NCBI GenBank assembly: GCA_031370625.1
Contig: JANMQR010000056.1
Span: forward strand, 1-7,434
Direction: 5' to 3'
DNA length: 7,434 nucleotides
Source of the DNA: UKL13-2 sp031370625
GTDB lineage: Bacteria; Pseudomonadota; Gammaproteobacteria; Burkholderiales; Usitatibacteraceae
Shown: positions 1 to 6,056 of the stretch, one piece after another
Numbering within the stretch: the stretch's first letter is position 1
Layout: each line of letters begins with the position of its first letter
Made by a program: the position numbers and the translations under genes
The notes under the pieces: model-generated
What the model saw: only the letters and a program-made list of their open reading frames with translations
Database searches by the model: none
Told to the model about the DNA's origin: nothing

Positions 1-1268
1 CGCATCATTTCGTCACGGCAAAGCACTTGGGCAAGCGCCTCGTCGATGGGGCCGAGCTTGGTTTTGTCATCTGAACGCCCCGTGATTGCCATGATCTCAT
101 TCCGGAAGCCGCTGTCGTAATCGAGCGGGTCAGGGATAAGGTGAACGCGACCAGCTCTTATTTCGGGCTCTAAAAACATTAGCAGGAACACACTACGCAA
201 GGTCTGTTCTCGATACTGCGCTGGTTGATGAATCGGGCTGAACTCTGGCCGAACACCGTTTGCGTTTACGAATGGGTGGACCAGCACAAGCTCGTCCAAG
301 TACGCCAGCATGCCGATAACGGCCGTAGAGAACGTGCGCTCATCCATCACGCCTAGATACAATGCGCGAGATCGCTTACTCTGTGGGCTTGGAAGCAACT
401 CGATCAGCCGGGTGTCGGTAGGCCAAAGCGCGGCAAACACTTCGTGAATTCGGCTTACCTGGTCATCGGATAAATCACGACGGACCTCCAGCCAATCCTT
501 ATTCCCACCCAGCTGAAGGATATGGTGGATGGCGCGAACGAGAGTCAGATTGCGTTCACGAATACTCAATGCCCGCCAAGAGGGCCGCTTTTCTGGAGCG
601 AGGTCTGCACAACATTCTCGAAACGCGATCCCGCTGCCGCAACCACATTCAGCATCTGGTGCGGGTTCCTTGGCCAGCGCCGGTTTCGTCAACAACTCAT
701 GTGACTTGGACGTTCGCCCGAACTGGTCACGGTACGCAAAAGTGCCGTCCTTGTGCCCGATGTAAATCTCCCCACCAAATTTCCACAAATCCCTTCGAGG
801 CAAAAGGATAGTTGCTATCTCTTCCCAAGAGAGCGTGCAGTGCCGCTCTGGATAAAGCCAAGCAGAATTGGACGCCCCCACATACTTCTTTGCGCGAGAC
901 TTAAGCACCCAGTTGATTGCATGAACTTCAGTTTCGGAAAGCTCCCGACCGCGAATAAACGCATCGGTTCGCGCTAGCGATTCACCGCGGAATCGAGCAT
1001 TAGTTCTTCGCAACAGGAGGGCGGCCCCCGCCGGATTCTCCGCGTACTCAAGGTTAGTGAATATCAAGCAGTGGTTTTCATCTAGCGCATAGACAGTTTG
1101 TGAACCGATGAGCTCGACGCTTGGATCGGCCGGGTACTGACAATCGGTGGCATCGGGCGCTAGCTTCGGGTGATATATCGTGACCGGATGGTCGCTCACG
1201 ATAAATTTCACTGATGACTTCGCAGCCGACACGATCTCTCGAACGCACTCGTACCACATAGTGCAGGC
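1..1268 (-). CDS. Downstream part of a frameshifted DUF4238 / SEC-C protein (runs off the window)
   Basis: Reading the minus strand from about 1268 to base 1 gives some 420 codons with no stop, so the gene ends outside the window. The first methionine in this frame is at 1259 (MWYECVREIVSAAKSS), but it has no convincing ribosome binding site. The text completes the DUF4238 domain that starts in the other frame at 1723: VSDHPVTIYHP, then NHCLIFTNLEYA. At 609-647 lies a SEC-C zinc motif, ECGCGSGIAFRECC, with the CxC and CC ligand pairs intact. About 200 residues follow (for example LGVMDERTFSTAVIGMLAYL and FLLMFLEPEIRAGRVHLIPD) that I do not recognise. Continuous coding sense over 1.2 kb makes the frame certain. 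Function is unknown; SEC-C modules occur as zinc-binding protein-interaction appendages in many proteins. This is best read as one gene with 1208-1723, interrupted by a frameshift or a sequencing error. Confidence 0.85.
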
Positions 1269-1723
1269 ATGTGCCGCAGAGCCTGCATCTGCCTCATCAA
1301 CTCCATCTGTGGTAGACCCTGGTAGTGTTTGGAAATCCAGTCAAGGCCTTTAGGCGTGCGCAACCTCTGTGCGTCCATGTACTCGAAGAAATCTTGAAAC
1401 TTGCGGTGGATCTCTGAGGGGTCACCGGCGACCCACGCGCGAACGGCCTCTGCACCCCTCTTGTCGATTTTTCCGAAAAGAAATGTCTCTATGTCGTCGT
1501 TCAGCGTCTGACCCAGCCGAGTGGTGTAGAGGTCGAGTTCCATGAAGGCCAGCTTCGGGCCGAGCTCCTCCATTTCTTGCTCAGCAAGGATCTGTCCGTA
1601 CGGTAGTGAGCTGGCTACCGGATGCATGTTGAGGACATGCAATTTGTGCCGCCCTTTGGCCATAAAGCCCCGCTGGTACCACTGCGGCACGTAGTGGTTC
1701 TTGCGGGTGACTCGAGGCTGCAT
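1208..1723 (-). CDS. DUF4238-family protein, N-terminal fragment before the frameshift
   Basis: The 171-residue ORF starts MQPRVTRKNHYVPQWYQRGF, the hallmark opening of DUF4238 proteins (K-x-H-Y-V-P-x-x-Y-x-x-x-F). The ATG at 1723 is supported by GAGGAG at 1735-1740. Coding sense holds to about residue 150 (ELMRQMQALRHM). The last 20 or so residues (from PALCGTSAFERS) are out of frame: the matching frame continues as C-T-M-W-Y-E-C-V-R-E one reading frame over. A single missing base near 1262-1275 would join both parts into a protein of at least 570 residues. DUF4238 has no established biochemical role. The gene has no obvious partner in the window and is separated from the LysR cassette by a spacer with a pseudogene. 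Either the gene is inactivated or the read has an indel. Confidence 0.8.
   Translation of the reverse strand: MQPRVTRKNHYVPQWYQRGFMAKGRHKLHVLNMHPVASSLPYGQILAEQEMEELGPKLAFMELDLYTTRLGQTLNDDIETFLFGKIDKRGAEAVRAWVAGDPSEIHRKFQDFFEYMDAQRLRTPKGLDWISKHYQGLPQMELMRQMQALRHMPALCGTSAFERSCRLRSHQ
1262..1287. repeat. Inverted repeat at the frameshift point
   Basis: TGCAGGC at 1262-1268 and GCCTGCA at 1281-1287 form a perfect 7-bp stem with a 12-nt loop, inside the coding region exactly where the DUF4238 frame is lost. Such a hairpin can promote replication slippage or a base-calling error. It could be chance, as the arms are short and encode ordinary codons. Confidence 0.5.
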
Positions 1724-1734
1724 GAAAGTCGTTG

Positions 1735-1740
1735 CTCCTC
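1735..1740 (-). promoter_or_regulatory. Ribosome binding site of the DUF4238 gene
   Basis: GAGGAG on the minus strand lies 11 nt before the ATG at 1723. It is the only purine-rich site upstream of any start in this ORF and fixes the start codon. Confidence 0.55.
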
Positions 1741-1985
1741 GGTTATAAAGACTCAGACGTGTACACCTATAACTATAGCTTACGACCGCACCGTTGCAGT
1801 TCTGCGGTGGGCGAACACACGCAGAGATTGCGCTTCTGCACAGTTGACGTCATCCGTTTCGACAAGGCTCAATGTGCAAAATCGCTGCGTAGACCACTCG
1901 ACGAAGTAAAGCTCTCCAATACCCGCTAAGGGTCGAAACCGGGTTCACGCGCGTCCTCAAAACAGACTTCATCAACACTACTAAT
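1741..1985. other. Intergenic spacer without a recognisable gene
   Basis: Both strands were read. The short ORFs here have no ribosome binding site, no family resemblance and atypical composition. The part nearest the DUF4238 gene (1765-1785) is AT-rich and includes a TATAGT/TATAAC-like stretch on the minus strand that may hold that gene's promoter, but no matching -35 box is convincing. No tRNA, CRISPR or insertion-sequence end was seen. Confidence 0.5.
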
Positions 1986-2161
1986 CTACGCATCGCGCGA
2001 CAGACGATTACTCTCCAACTCACTCCACCATAACCCCAACGCCAACTCATAAAGCAGATTCTTCTTACCCTTAGTTTCACCGCAAACGCCACCACCTACT
2101 TTAAGGACAAGTCCCCGAAAAATATTTTCAACGCCCTCTCCAGCGCTCGCGTTTGAGCCAT
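1986..2161 (-). pseudogene. Decayed copy of a stand-alone RsmI C-terminal HTH gene
   Basis: From the ATG at 2161 the reading is M-A-Q-T-R-A-L-E-R-A-L-K then DLSLK, followed by an in-frame TAG at 2098-2096. The intact paralogue at 7186 has CAG (Gln) in that place (DLPLKQAVV). After the stop the text resumes as VVAFAVKL, then shifts frame and continues as GKKNLLYELALGLW, matching GEKKNFVYEMALRLK of the intact copy. On the plus strand, between the shared blocks ATTCTTCTT and TTTCACCGC, this copy has 8 nt where the other has 12, so a 4-nt deletion explains the shift. Recognisable similarity covers about 2036-2161; the shifted frame ends at 1986. The two lesions make this a pseudogene. It lies 39 nt after the LysR stop codon. 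Confidence 0.75.
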
Positions 2162-2200
2162 TTCTGCTTCAATCGCCACGCCAGCACTCGGTTTTCGCCA

Positions 2201-3127
2201 CTATTTTCGCGCACCGCCCTCAAGCCCACTCACAATGCCCGGCACCACTTTTCGTAAATGATTGGCGAAGCTCAATAAGTGCGGCGATTTAATCGCGGCG
2301 TGCAGCCAGCACGCTTCAAAACCCAGCATGACATTTTCGCCGGATTTGTCGTTGATCGAAAACGCGACATGTCCACTTGCGGCCACTTTTGATTTGGGCA
2401 ATATCGCGGCACCGATGCCGAGCGCTGCCCATTCCTCCAGCACTTGATAGCTCATCGCCTCGCCGGAATATTCGTGCAGCTTGGGACGATGACGGCGAAA
2501 TAACGCACGGGTCGCGCGCGCGAGGCCGCATGCATCGGGAACCATGACATAGGTTTCTTCGGCGATGTCTTTGAGTTGAACCGATTGCGACCGCGTGCTG
2601 TGCGGCGCGGCGGCGCCTCGCGGAATGTACAGCAGCGGCTCGCTATACAAAAAGGTAGTCGTCCACGGCCCTTTGTGTACATCGGCAACACCCAACACAA
2701 AATCCAGCAGCCCTTGCTCAAGCATGCGGTAAAGATCGGTCATGTTCATTTCGCGCAGCACCACATCAACGTCAGGGTTTTGCGTGCGAAATGGTTCCAG
2801 CATGAGCGCCAATAAATTCGTACTGATGAGTGGCGAGGTGCCAATGCGGATCAGGCGCTTGTCAGGCTTGAGGTAGGCCTCGGTCTGCCGATGCAGATTG
2901 GCCTGCGCGCTCAACACCTCCGCGATGTATGGCAGCACATGCGCACCGAATGGCGTTAACGCGACCTTGCGTGTCGTGCGCACGAACAAGCGTTCCCCCA
3001 ACTCATCTTCAAGCTGGGCAAGACCATTCGACAGCGTGGGCTGCGTCACGCAGCACTCAGCTGCGGCAGCGGTAAACGATCTGGTGGAGGCCACCGCTTG
3101 GGCAAAACGAAGCTGGCTCAAATTCAT
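2201..3127 (-). CDS. LysR-family transcriptional regulator
   Basis: The protein has 308 residues, the normal LysR length. Residues 1-60 hold the winged helix-turn-helix, with the characteristic SFTAAAAECCVTQPTLSNGL, then LEDELGERLFVR and ALTPFG. A linker helix follows, and from about residue 91 (RIGTSPLIST) a periplasmic-binding-protein-like effector domain runs to the C-terminus, including EEWAALGIGAAILP. The protein should act as a cytosolic tetramer that binds T-N11-A sites and responds to a small molecule. It is divergent from the gene at 3278 across 150 bp, the classical layout for a LysR regulator and its target, so the small alpha+beta proteins and the PQQ-like protein are its probable regulon. 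The ATG at 3127 has no clear Shine-Dalgarno sequence, but the MNLSQLRFAQAVA opening is typical. The effector cannot be deduced. Confidence 0.95.
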   Translation of the reverse strand: MNLSQLRFAQAVASTRSFTAAAAECCVTQPTLSNGLAQLEDELGERLFVRTTRKVALTPFGAHVLPYIAEVLSAQANLHRQTEAYLKPDKRLIRIGTSPLISTNLLALMLEPFRTQNPDVDVVLREMNMTDLYRMLEQGLLDFVLGVADVHKGPWTTTFLYSEPLLYIPRGAAAPHSTRSQSVQLKDIAEETYVMVPDACGLARATRALFRRHRPKLHEYSGEAMSYQVLEEWAALGIGAAILPKSKVAASGHVAFSINDKSGENVMLGFEACWLHAAIKSPHLLSFANHLRKVVPGIVSGLEGGARK

Positions 3128-3155
3128 TCGCTACTAATAGCACATTTGAATGAAT
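3122..3155. promoter_or_regulatory. Inverted repeat over the LysR start, candidate autoregulatory operator
   Basis: ATTCATTC at 3122-3129 and GAATGAAT at 3148-3155 are perfect 8-nt inverted arms with an 18-nt spacer. They cover the LysR start codon and its predicted -10 box. LysR proteins often repress their own gene by binding here, but the spacing is wider than a standard LysR box, so this is a candidate only. Confidence 0.4.
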
Positions 3156-3172
3156 CGCATGTGAAAAGACAA
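3144..3172 (-). promoter_or_regulatory. Candidate promoter of the LysR gene
   Basis: On the minus strand TTGTCT (3172-3167) and TCAAAT (3149-3144) are separated by 17 nt and each matches 4 of 6 consensus positions of a sigma-70 promoter. Transcription would start near 3137, leaving a very short leader, consistent with the missing Shine-Dalgarno sequence. It overlaps the inverted repeat at 3122-3155. Confidence 0.3.
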
Positions 3173-3218
3173 TTTCCAAATAAACGTGTGGTTGCGTAAT
3201 CTGAATAACAGGCAGGCA

Positions 3219-3233
3219 ATGCAGTTTATGCAT
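3219..3233. promoter_or_regulatory. T-N11-A LysR-type operator
   Basis: ATGCAGTTTATGCAT is an interrupted palindrome with 5-nt arms (ATGCA and TGCAT) that fits the LysR box T-N11-A (T at 3220, A at 3232). It lies 45 nt before the ATG at 3278, inside the divergent intergenic region, where it would overlap or flank the promoter of the plus-strand operon. No clear -35/-10 pair is visible there, as is common for activator-dependent promoters. Confidence 0.5.
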
Positions 3234-3277
3234 CGTTTGTCCTGAATTCTGAAACCAATACGCTAAGGAGATTAAGG

Positions 3278-3559
3278 ATGGTTTATTTACAGATCAATTT
3301 ACAGGTTGCAGCCAAGGACCGCCGTGCGGCGGCAGCGGTTTATACAAAATTCAAAGCCGCGTTTTTAGCACAGGCAAAAGGCGCGCAGTCCAAGGTGCTG
3401 CTCATCAGAGAAGAGGATGTACAGGTGATGCACGGTTTTGATTCGGTTGAAAACGCCCAGGCATACCTCGGCAGCGATTTGTTCAATCAGGATGTTGTCG
3501 CCGCGCTAAAGCCGCTACTGCAAGGCCCGCCGGATGTTCGTATTTATGAAGCTGCTTGA
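3278..3559 (+). CDS. Small alpha+beta protein, cytosolic paralogue
   Basis: This is a 93-residue protein with no signal peptide. The start is set by AAGGAG at 3265-3270, 7 nt before the ATG. The predicted order strand (VYLQINLQV), helix (DRRAAAAVYTKFKAAFLAQ), strand pair (SKVLLIREEDVQVMHGF), helix (ENAQAYLGSDLFNQ), strand (DVRIYEA) resembles the ferredoxin-like fold of dimeric alpha/beta-barrel proteins such as the antibiotic biosynthesis monooxygenase family. That assignment rests on pattern only. It aligns without gaps to the next gene product with about 56 of 92 residues identical. As first gene after the divergent promoter it should be the most direct LysR target. Function is unknown; a ligand-binding or cofactor-free oxygenase role is possible. 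The conserved blocks AVYTKFK, EDVQV and SDLFN are where an active site might be sought. Confidence 0.85.
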   Translation: MVYLQINLQVAAKDRRAAAAVYTKFKAAFLAQAKGAQSKVLLIREEDVQVMHGFDSVENAQAYLGSDLFNQDVVAALKPLLQGPPDVRIYEAA

Positions 3560-3608
3560 ACCGCGCAGCAACTGAAACTCACACCACATTTCCAGCCAGG
3601 AGATCATC

Positions 3609-3983
3609 ATGAAAAACTGCATCCAACAATCATTTGTTAAACCATTTTCAGCTTTGCTCTTTGCCGCCGCTTTGTTGTTACCAGCGCTGGCATTTGCCGA
3701 GAAGGCGTATCTCGAAATCACACTAAAAGTTGACCCGCAAGACCGGCCCGCAGCGGGTGCTGTTTACACAAAATTCAAGCAACCCTTCCTGACCAAAATT
3801 GCCGGCGCGAAATCAAAAGAATTATTAATGCGCGACGAAGACGTGCAGGTGCTTCATGGCTTCGCCACGCGCAAACAAGCCGAGGCATATTTGTTGAGCG
3901 ATCTATTCAATAAGGACGTTGTGGTCGGCTTGAAGCCGTTGCTTAAAGCGGATCCCGAAGTGCGTATCTATTCAGCCAAATGA
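3609..3983 (+). CDS. Small alpha+beta protein, exported paralogue
   Basis: This is a 124-residue protein. The start at 3609 has AGGAG at 3598-3602, 6 nt away. Residues 1-30 form a Sec signal peptide: charged start (MKNC...VK), hydrophobic core ALLFAAALLLPALA and cleavage motif AFA before EK. Residues 33-124 align without gaps to the whole of the preceding protein (about 61% identity), sharing AVYTKFK, EDVQV, HGF, SDLFN and VRIY. The pair is therefore a tandem duplication in which one copy gained export, or the other lost it, placing the same fold on both sides of the inner membrane. The gene sits 49 bp after its paralogue and 49 bp before the exported PQQ-like protein, so it is probably a periplasmic partner of the latter. 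Activity is not known. Confidence 0.88.
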   Translation: MKNCIQQSFVKPFSALLFAAALLLPALAFAEKAYLEITLKVDPQDRPAAGAVYTKFKQPFLTKIAGAKSKELLMRDEDVQVLHGFATRKQAEAYLLSDLFNKDVVVGLKPLLKADPEVRIYSAK

Positions 3984-4032
3984 TTTGCCCACACTAATTT
4001 TTACCCACCGTTCACCAATCGAGGAGTAGCGT

Positions 4033-5949
4033 ATGACATTAACGAAGTTTCTGGCTCGCACACTTTGCAGTACGGCAGTTTTATGTTGTGTGGCGACAGC
4101 CACCAGCGCCACCGCTGAAACCGAGGCATTCGGTTTTGGCGACTGGCCGCTTTACTCGCGTGATTATGCGAATACAAATTCGAACCCGTTCGAATGGCAA
4201 ATTTCACCCTGGACGGCACCGTATTTGCGCCGCGCCTGGGAGACATTCAACGATTCAAAATGGCGGCCCACGCCACCACCGACCGGGTTCATTCTTGAGT
4301 CAGCGCTGGGCTTAAGATTTCCGGCGTCGGTGGTGGGCGTTGTGTCTCCACCCATTATTCGCGACGGCACGATCTATTACGTTGATGCGCTCGGCACATT
4401 TTTCGCGCGCGATGCACGCACAGGCAAGATCACCGATCCGTTGCGTCATTGGACCACCACGCTGGTCGATCCGGATTACAGCGCACAACCACCTGCACAA
4501 ACAATTGCGCCAGATCTTTATTATTCCGCGCCCGCTATTTCAGGTGGCTTAATCTGGATTCACAGCTCGCTCAATGGTCGCGTGCATGCGCTCAAACAGC
4601 TTGGTGGTGCGGAGCTGGATTTTAATTCCGCCATCCCCGGCATACAACCGCTCTCGCTCGTGCCCGATCAGACCTTGGCGTCCAATCTGGGCGAGCCCGT
4701 GATTGTGCGCACCCGCCTGAACAGTACACTCGCTGACCTTGCTGGCATCGGCGACGAATTAGTTACCGACGACACGCCGGGCATGCGCAAATTATTCATT
4801 ACCGAGGTCAACATTATTTTGAATGACGCGCTGGTTCAAGGCAGCCAAGGTGGATTTATTGTCGCCATCGATATCACTGATCCAAGCAAACCAGTTGAGG
4901 CGTGGCGCAGGCCCACCATTGACATTAACCCGGTCACCAACAAGCGCTATAGCGCCGGAGTATCGGCTGGTTCGGGGCTGGCGGTGGATCTTAGGCGCCA
5001 TCTGATTTTCGGCGGTACGGGACAAAACACGGTACGACCTTACCCCGGTTATCCCGATGCGAGTCAAGCGCCAGCAGGATATGTGGATCGCAGCGATAGC
5101 CTCTATGCCATTGACTATCGCACTGGGCAATTTGTGTGGGTGAACCAGTTGCACAAGGGTGATGTGTTCGATCTTAACCATCCGATCCCGGCAGGGCCCA
5201 ATCTTCCCGGTGGACCAGTGGATGCAGATGTACTTTCGCCACCGGTATTATTTACCGCCCGCACCGCAAATGGACGTGTACGTGATCTCGTCGGCGGTGG
5301 CAGCAAGGGCGGACTTTACCGCGTGGCTGATCGCGTCACTGGCGAAACCGTTTGGGAACGCCAGATCAGTAAATCAAGCGGCCTCGGCGGAATTCAGGCG
5401 GGTGCGGCATACGCGAATGGCGTCATCTATGTGGCCGGTTTTGAAGGCATTGATGATGGCTTTTCTGATGCCAATTTTAATGCGCCGCTGAGCAAATTCA
5501 AAAATGCATTTTTCGCCACATTCAGCCCGTCATTTTGGGCGGACGTTGAAGACGTGCGCGATGATGGTTTGGCTATCACGGGAATGCAAACCAAAGTCTA
5601 TGCGCTCGATGCAGGAACCGGGAAATCAGTCTGGAAATTTACGAATCCCAGTCGCGACTATCTTGAACTTAAAGCCGGTGCGGCAATGCGGCACGTGTCC
5701 ATTGCCAATGGTGTTTTGTATGTCACCACCTCCGCAGGCAAGCTGCTATTGTTCAATGCCGCAAATGGCAAAGCATTGTTCACCGATCAGACGCGAGATC
5801 TCAACGCAGTGTTCAGTCTTGGTCTGGGTAAACCTCATCATGCGAGCATGAACGCCGGTGCACTAATCAGCAACGGTATGGTTTACGTGCCCTACGGTGC
5901 CCAAAATAATCCGTCGGGCGGTATGATCGCGTATCGTCTCGGTTATTAG
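4033..5949 (+). CDS. Exported PQQ-type beta-propeller protein (quinoprotein dehydrogenase-like)
   Basis: The protein has 638 residues, with GAGGAG at 4021-4026 six nt before the ATG. Residues 1-28 are a signal peptide ending in SATA, so the product is periplasmic. The mature part opens with GDWPLYSRDYANTNSNPF, the usual start of quinoprotein dehydrogenases (W-x-x-Y-x-R-D-x-x-N-T). Propeller blades of the A-x-D-x-x-T-G-x-x-x-W kind follow, for example at 355-370 (DSLYAIDYRTGQFVW), 427-441, 520-534 and 560-583. HKGDVFDLNHP at 374-384 resembles the G-D-x-W-D segment of PQQ alcohol dehydrogenases. The length fits PQQ dehydrogenases and polyvinyl-alcohol-dehydrogenase-like proteins. All three cysteines lie in the signal peptide, so the vicinal disulfide over PQQ and any haem c (CxxCH) are absent. 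It may bind PQQ without these, or be a catalytically silent propeller. The substrate is unknown. Confidence 0.88.
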   Translation: MTLTKFLARTLCSTAVLCCVATATSATAETEAFGFGDWPLYSRDYANTNSNPFEWQISPWTAPYLRRAWETFNDSKWRPTPPPTGFILESALGLRFPASVVGVVSPPIIRDGTIYYVDALGTFFARDARTGKITDPLRHWTTTLVDPDYSAQPPAQTIAPDLYYSAPAISGGLIWIHSSLNGRVHALKQLGGAELDFNSAIPGIQPLSLVPDQTLASNLGEPVIVRTRLNSTLADLAGIGDELVTDDTPGMRKLFITEVNIILNDALVQGSQGGFIVAIDITDPSKPVEAWRRPTIDINPVTNKRYSAGVSAGSGLAVDLRRHLIFGGTGQNTVRPYPGYPDASQAPAGYVDRSDSLYAIDYRTGQFVWVNQLHKGDVFDLNHPIPAGPNLPGGPVDADVLSPPVLFTARTANGRVRDLVGGGSKGGLYRVADRVTGETVWERQISKSSGLGGIQAGAAYANGVIYVAGFEGIDDGFSDANFNAPLSKFKNAFFATFSPSFWADVEDVRDDGLAITGMQTKVYALDAGTGKSVWKFTNPSRDYLELKAGAAMRHVSIANGVLYVTTSAGKLLLFNAANGKALFTDQTRDLNAVFSLGLGKPHHASMNAGALISNGMVYVPYGAQNNPSGGMIAYRLGY

Positions 5950-5970
5950 CGCGCCACACTGCATCGATCC

Positions 5971-6008
5971 AAAATGGGCGTACCGTCACGGCGCGCCCAT
6001 CGTTAATT
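5971..6008 (+). terminator. Putative terminator after the PQQ-like gene
   Basis: ATGGGCG (5974-5980) and CGCCCAT (5994-6000) form a 7-bp GC-rich stem with a 13-nt loop, preceded by AAA and followed by an AT-rich stretch rather than a clean T run. It begins 25 nt after the stop codon. It could end the operon fully or partly before the cupin gene. Confidence 0.45.
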
Positions 6009-6012
6009 AACG
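6001..6012. repeat. 12-bp perfect palindrome
   Basis: CGTTAATTAACG is its own reverse complement and lies directly after the terminator stem, 45 bp before the cupin start. It could be a small operator or simply chance in an AT-rich spot. No family can be assigned. Confidence 0.3.
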
Positions 6013-6056
6013 CATGAACGGTGCGCAGCAAAATTGCACATTATCGAGAGTTCAAC

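Noticed and set aside
522..977. Several short plus-strand ORFs
   Set aside because: They are antisense to the continuous minus-strand frame that carries the SEC-C motif and the rest of the DUF4238 gene.
1622..1929. Plus-strand ORFs over the DUF4238 start and spacer
   Set aside because: They have no ribosome binding site or recognisable domain, and the left part is antisense to the DUF4238 N-terminus.
1925..1960. Possible tRNA T-arm remnant or attachment site (GGGTCGAAACCGGGTTCAC)
   Set aside because: No cloverleaf can be folded around it, the GTTCGA core is not intact and no second copy is found in the window.
1850..2095. 81-residue minus-strand ORF
   Set aside because: It is a reading through the pseudogene after its nonsense codon and past the deletion; its sequence is Arg- and Val-rich and has no independent support.
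4792..5181. 129-residue minus-strand ORF inside the PQQ-like gene
   Set aside because: It lies wholly antisense to a gene with strong family evidence, has no ribosome binding site and reads as no known family.
5990..6010. GGCGCGCC and TTAATTAA rare-cutter sites 5 bp apart, as in cloning cassettes
   Set aside because: Both are explained by the terminator arm and the AT palindrome, and no vector-like sequence is present on either side; probably coincidence.
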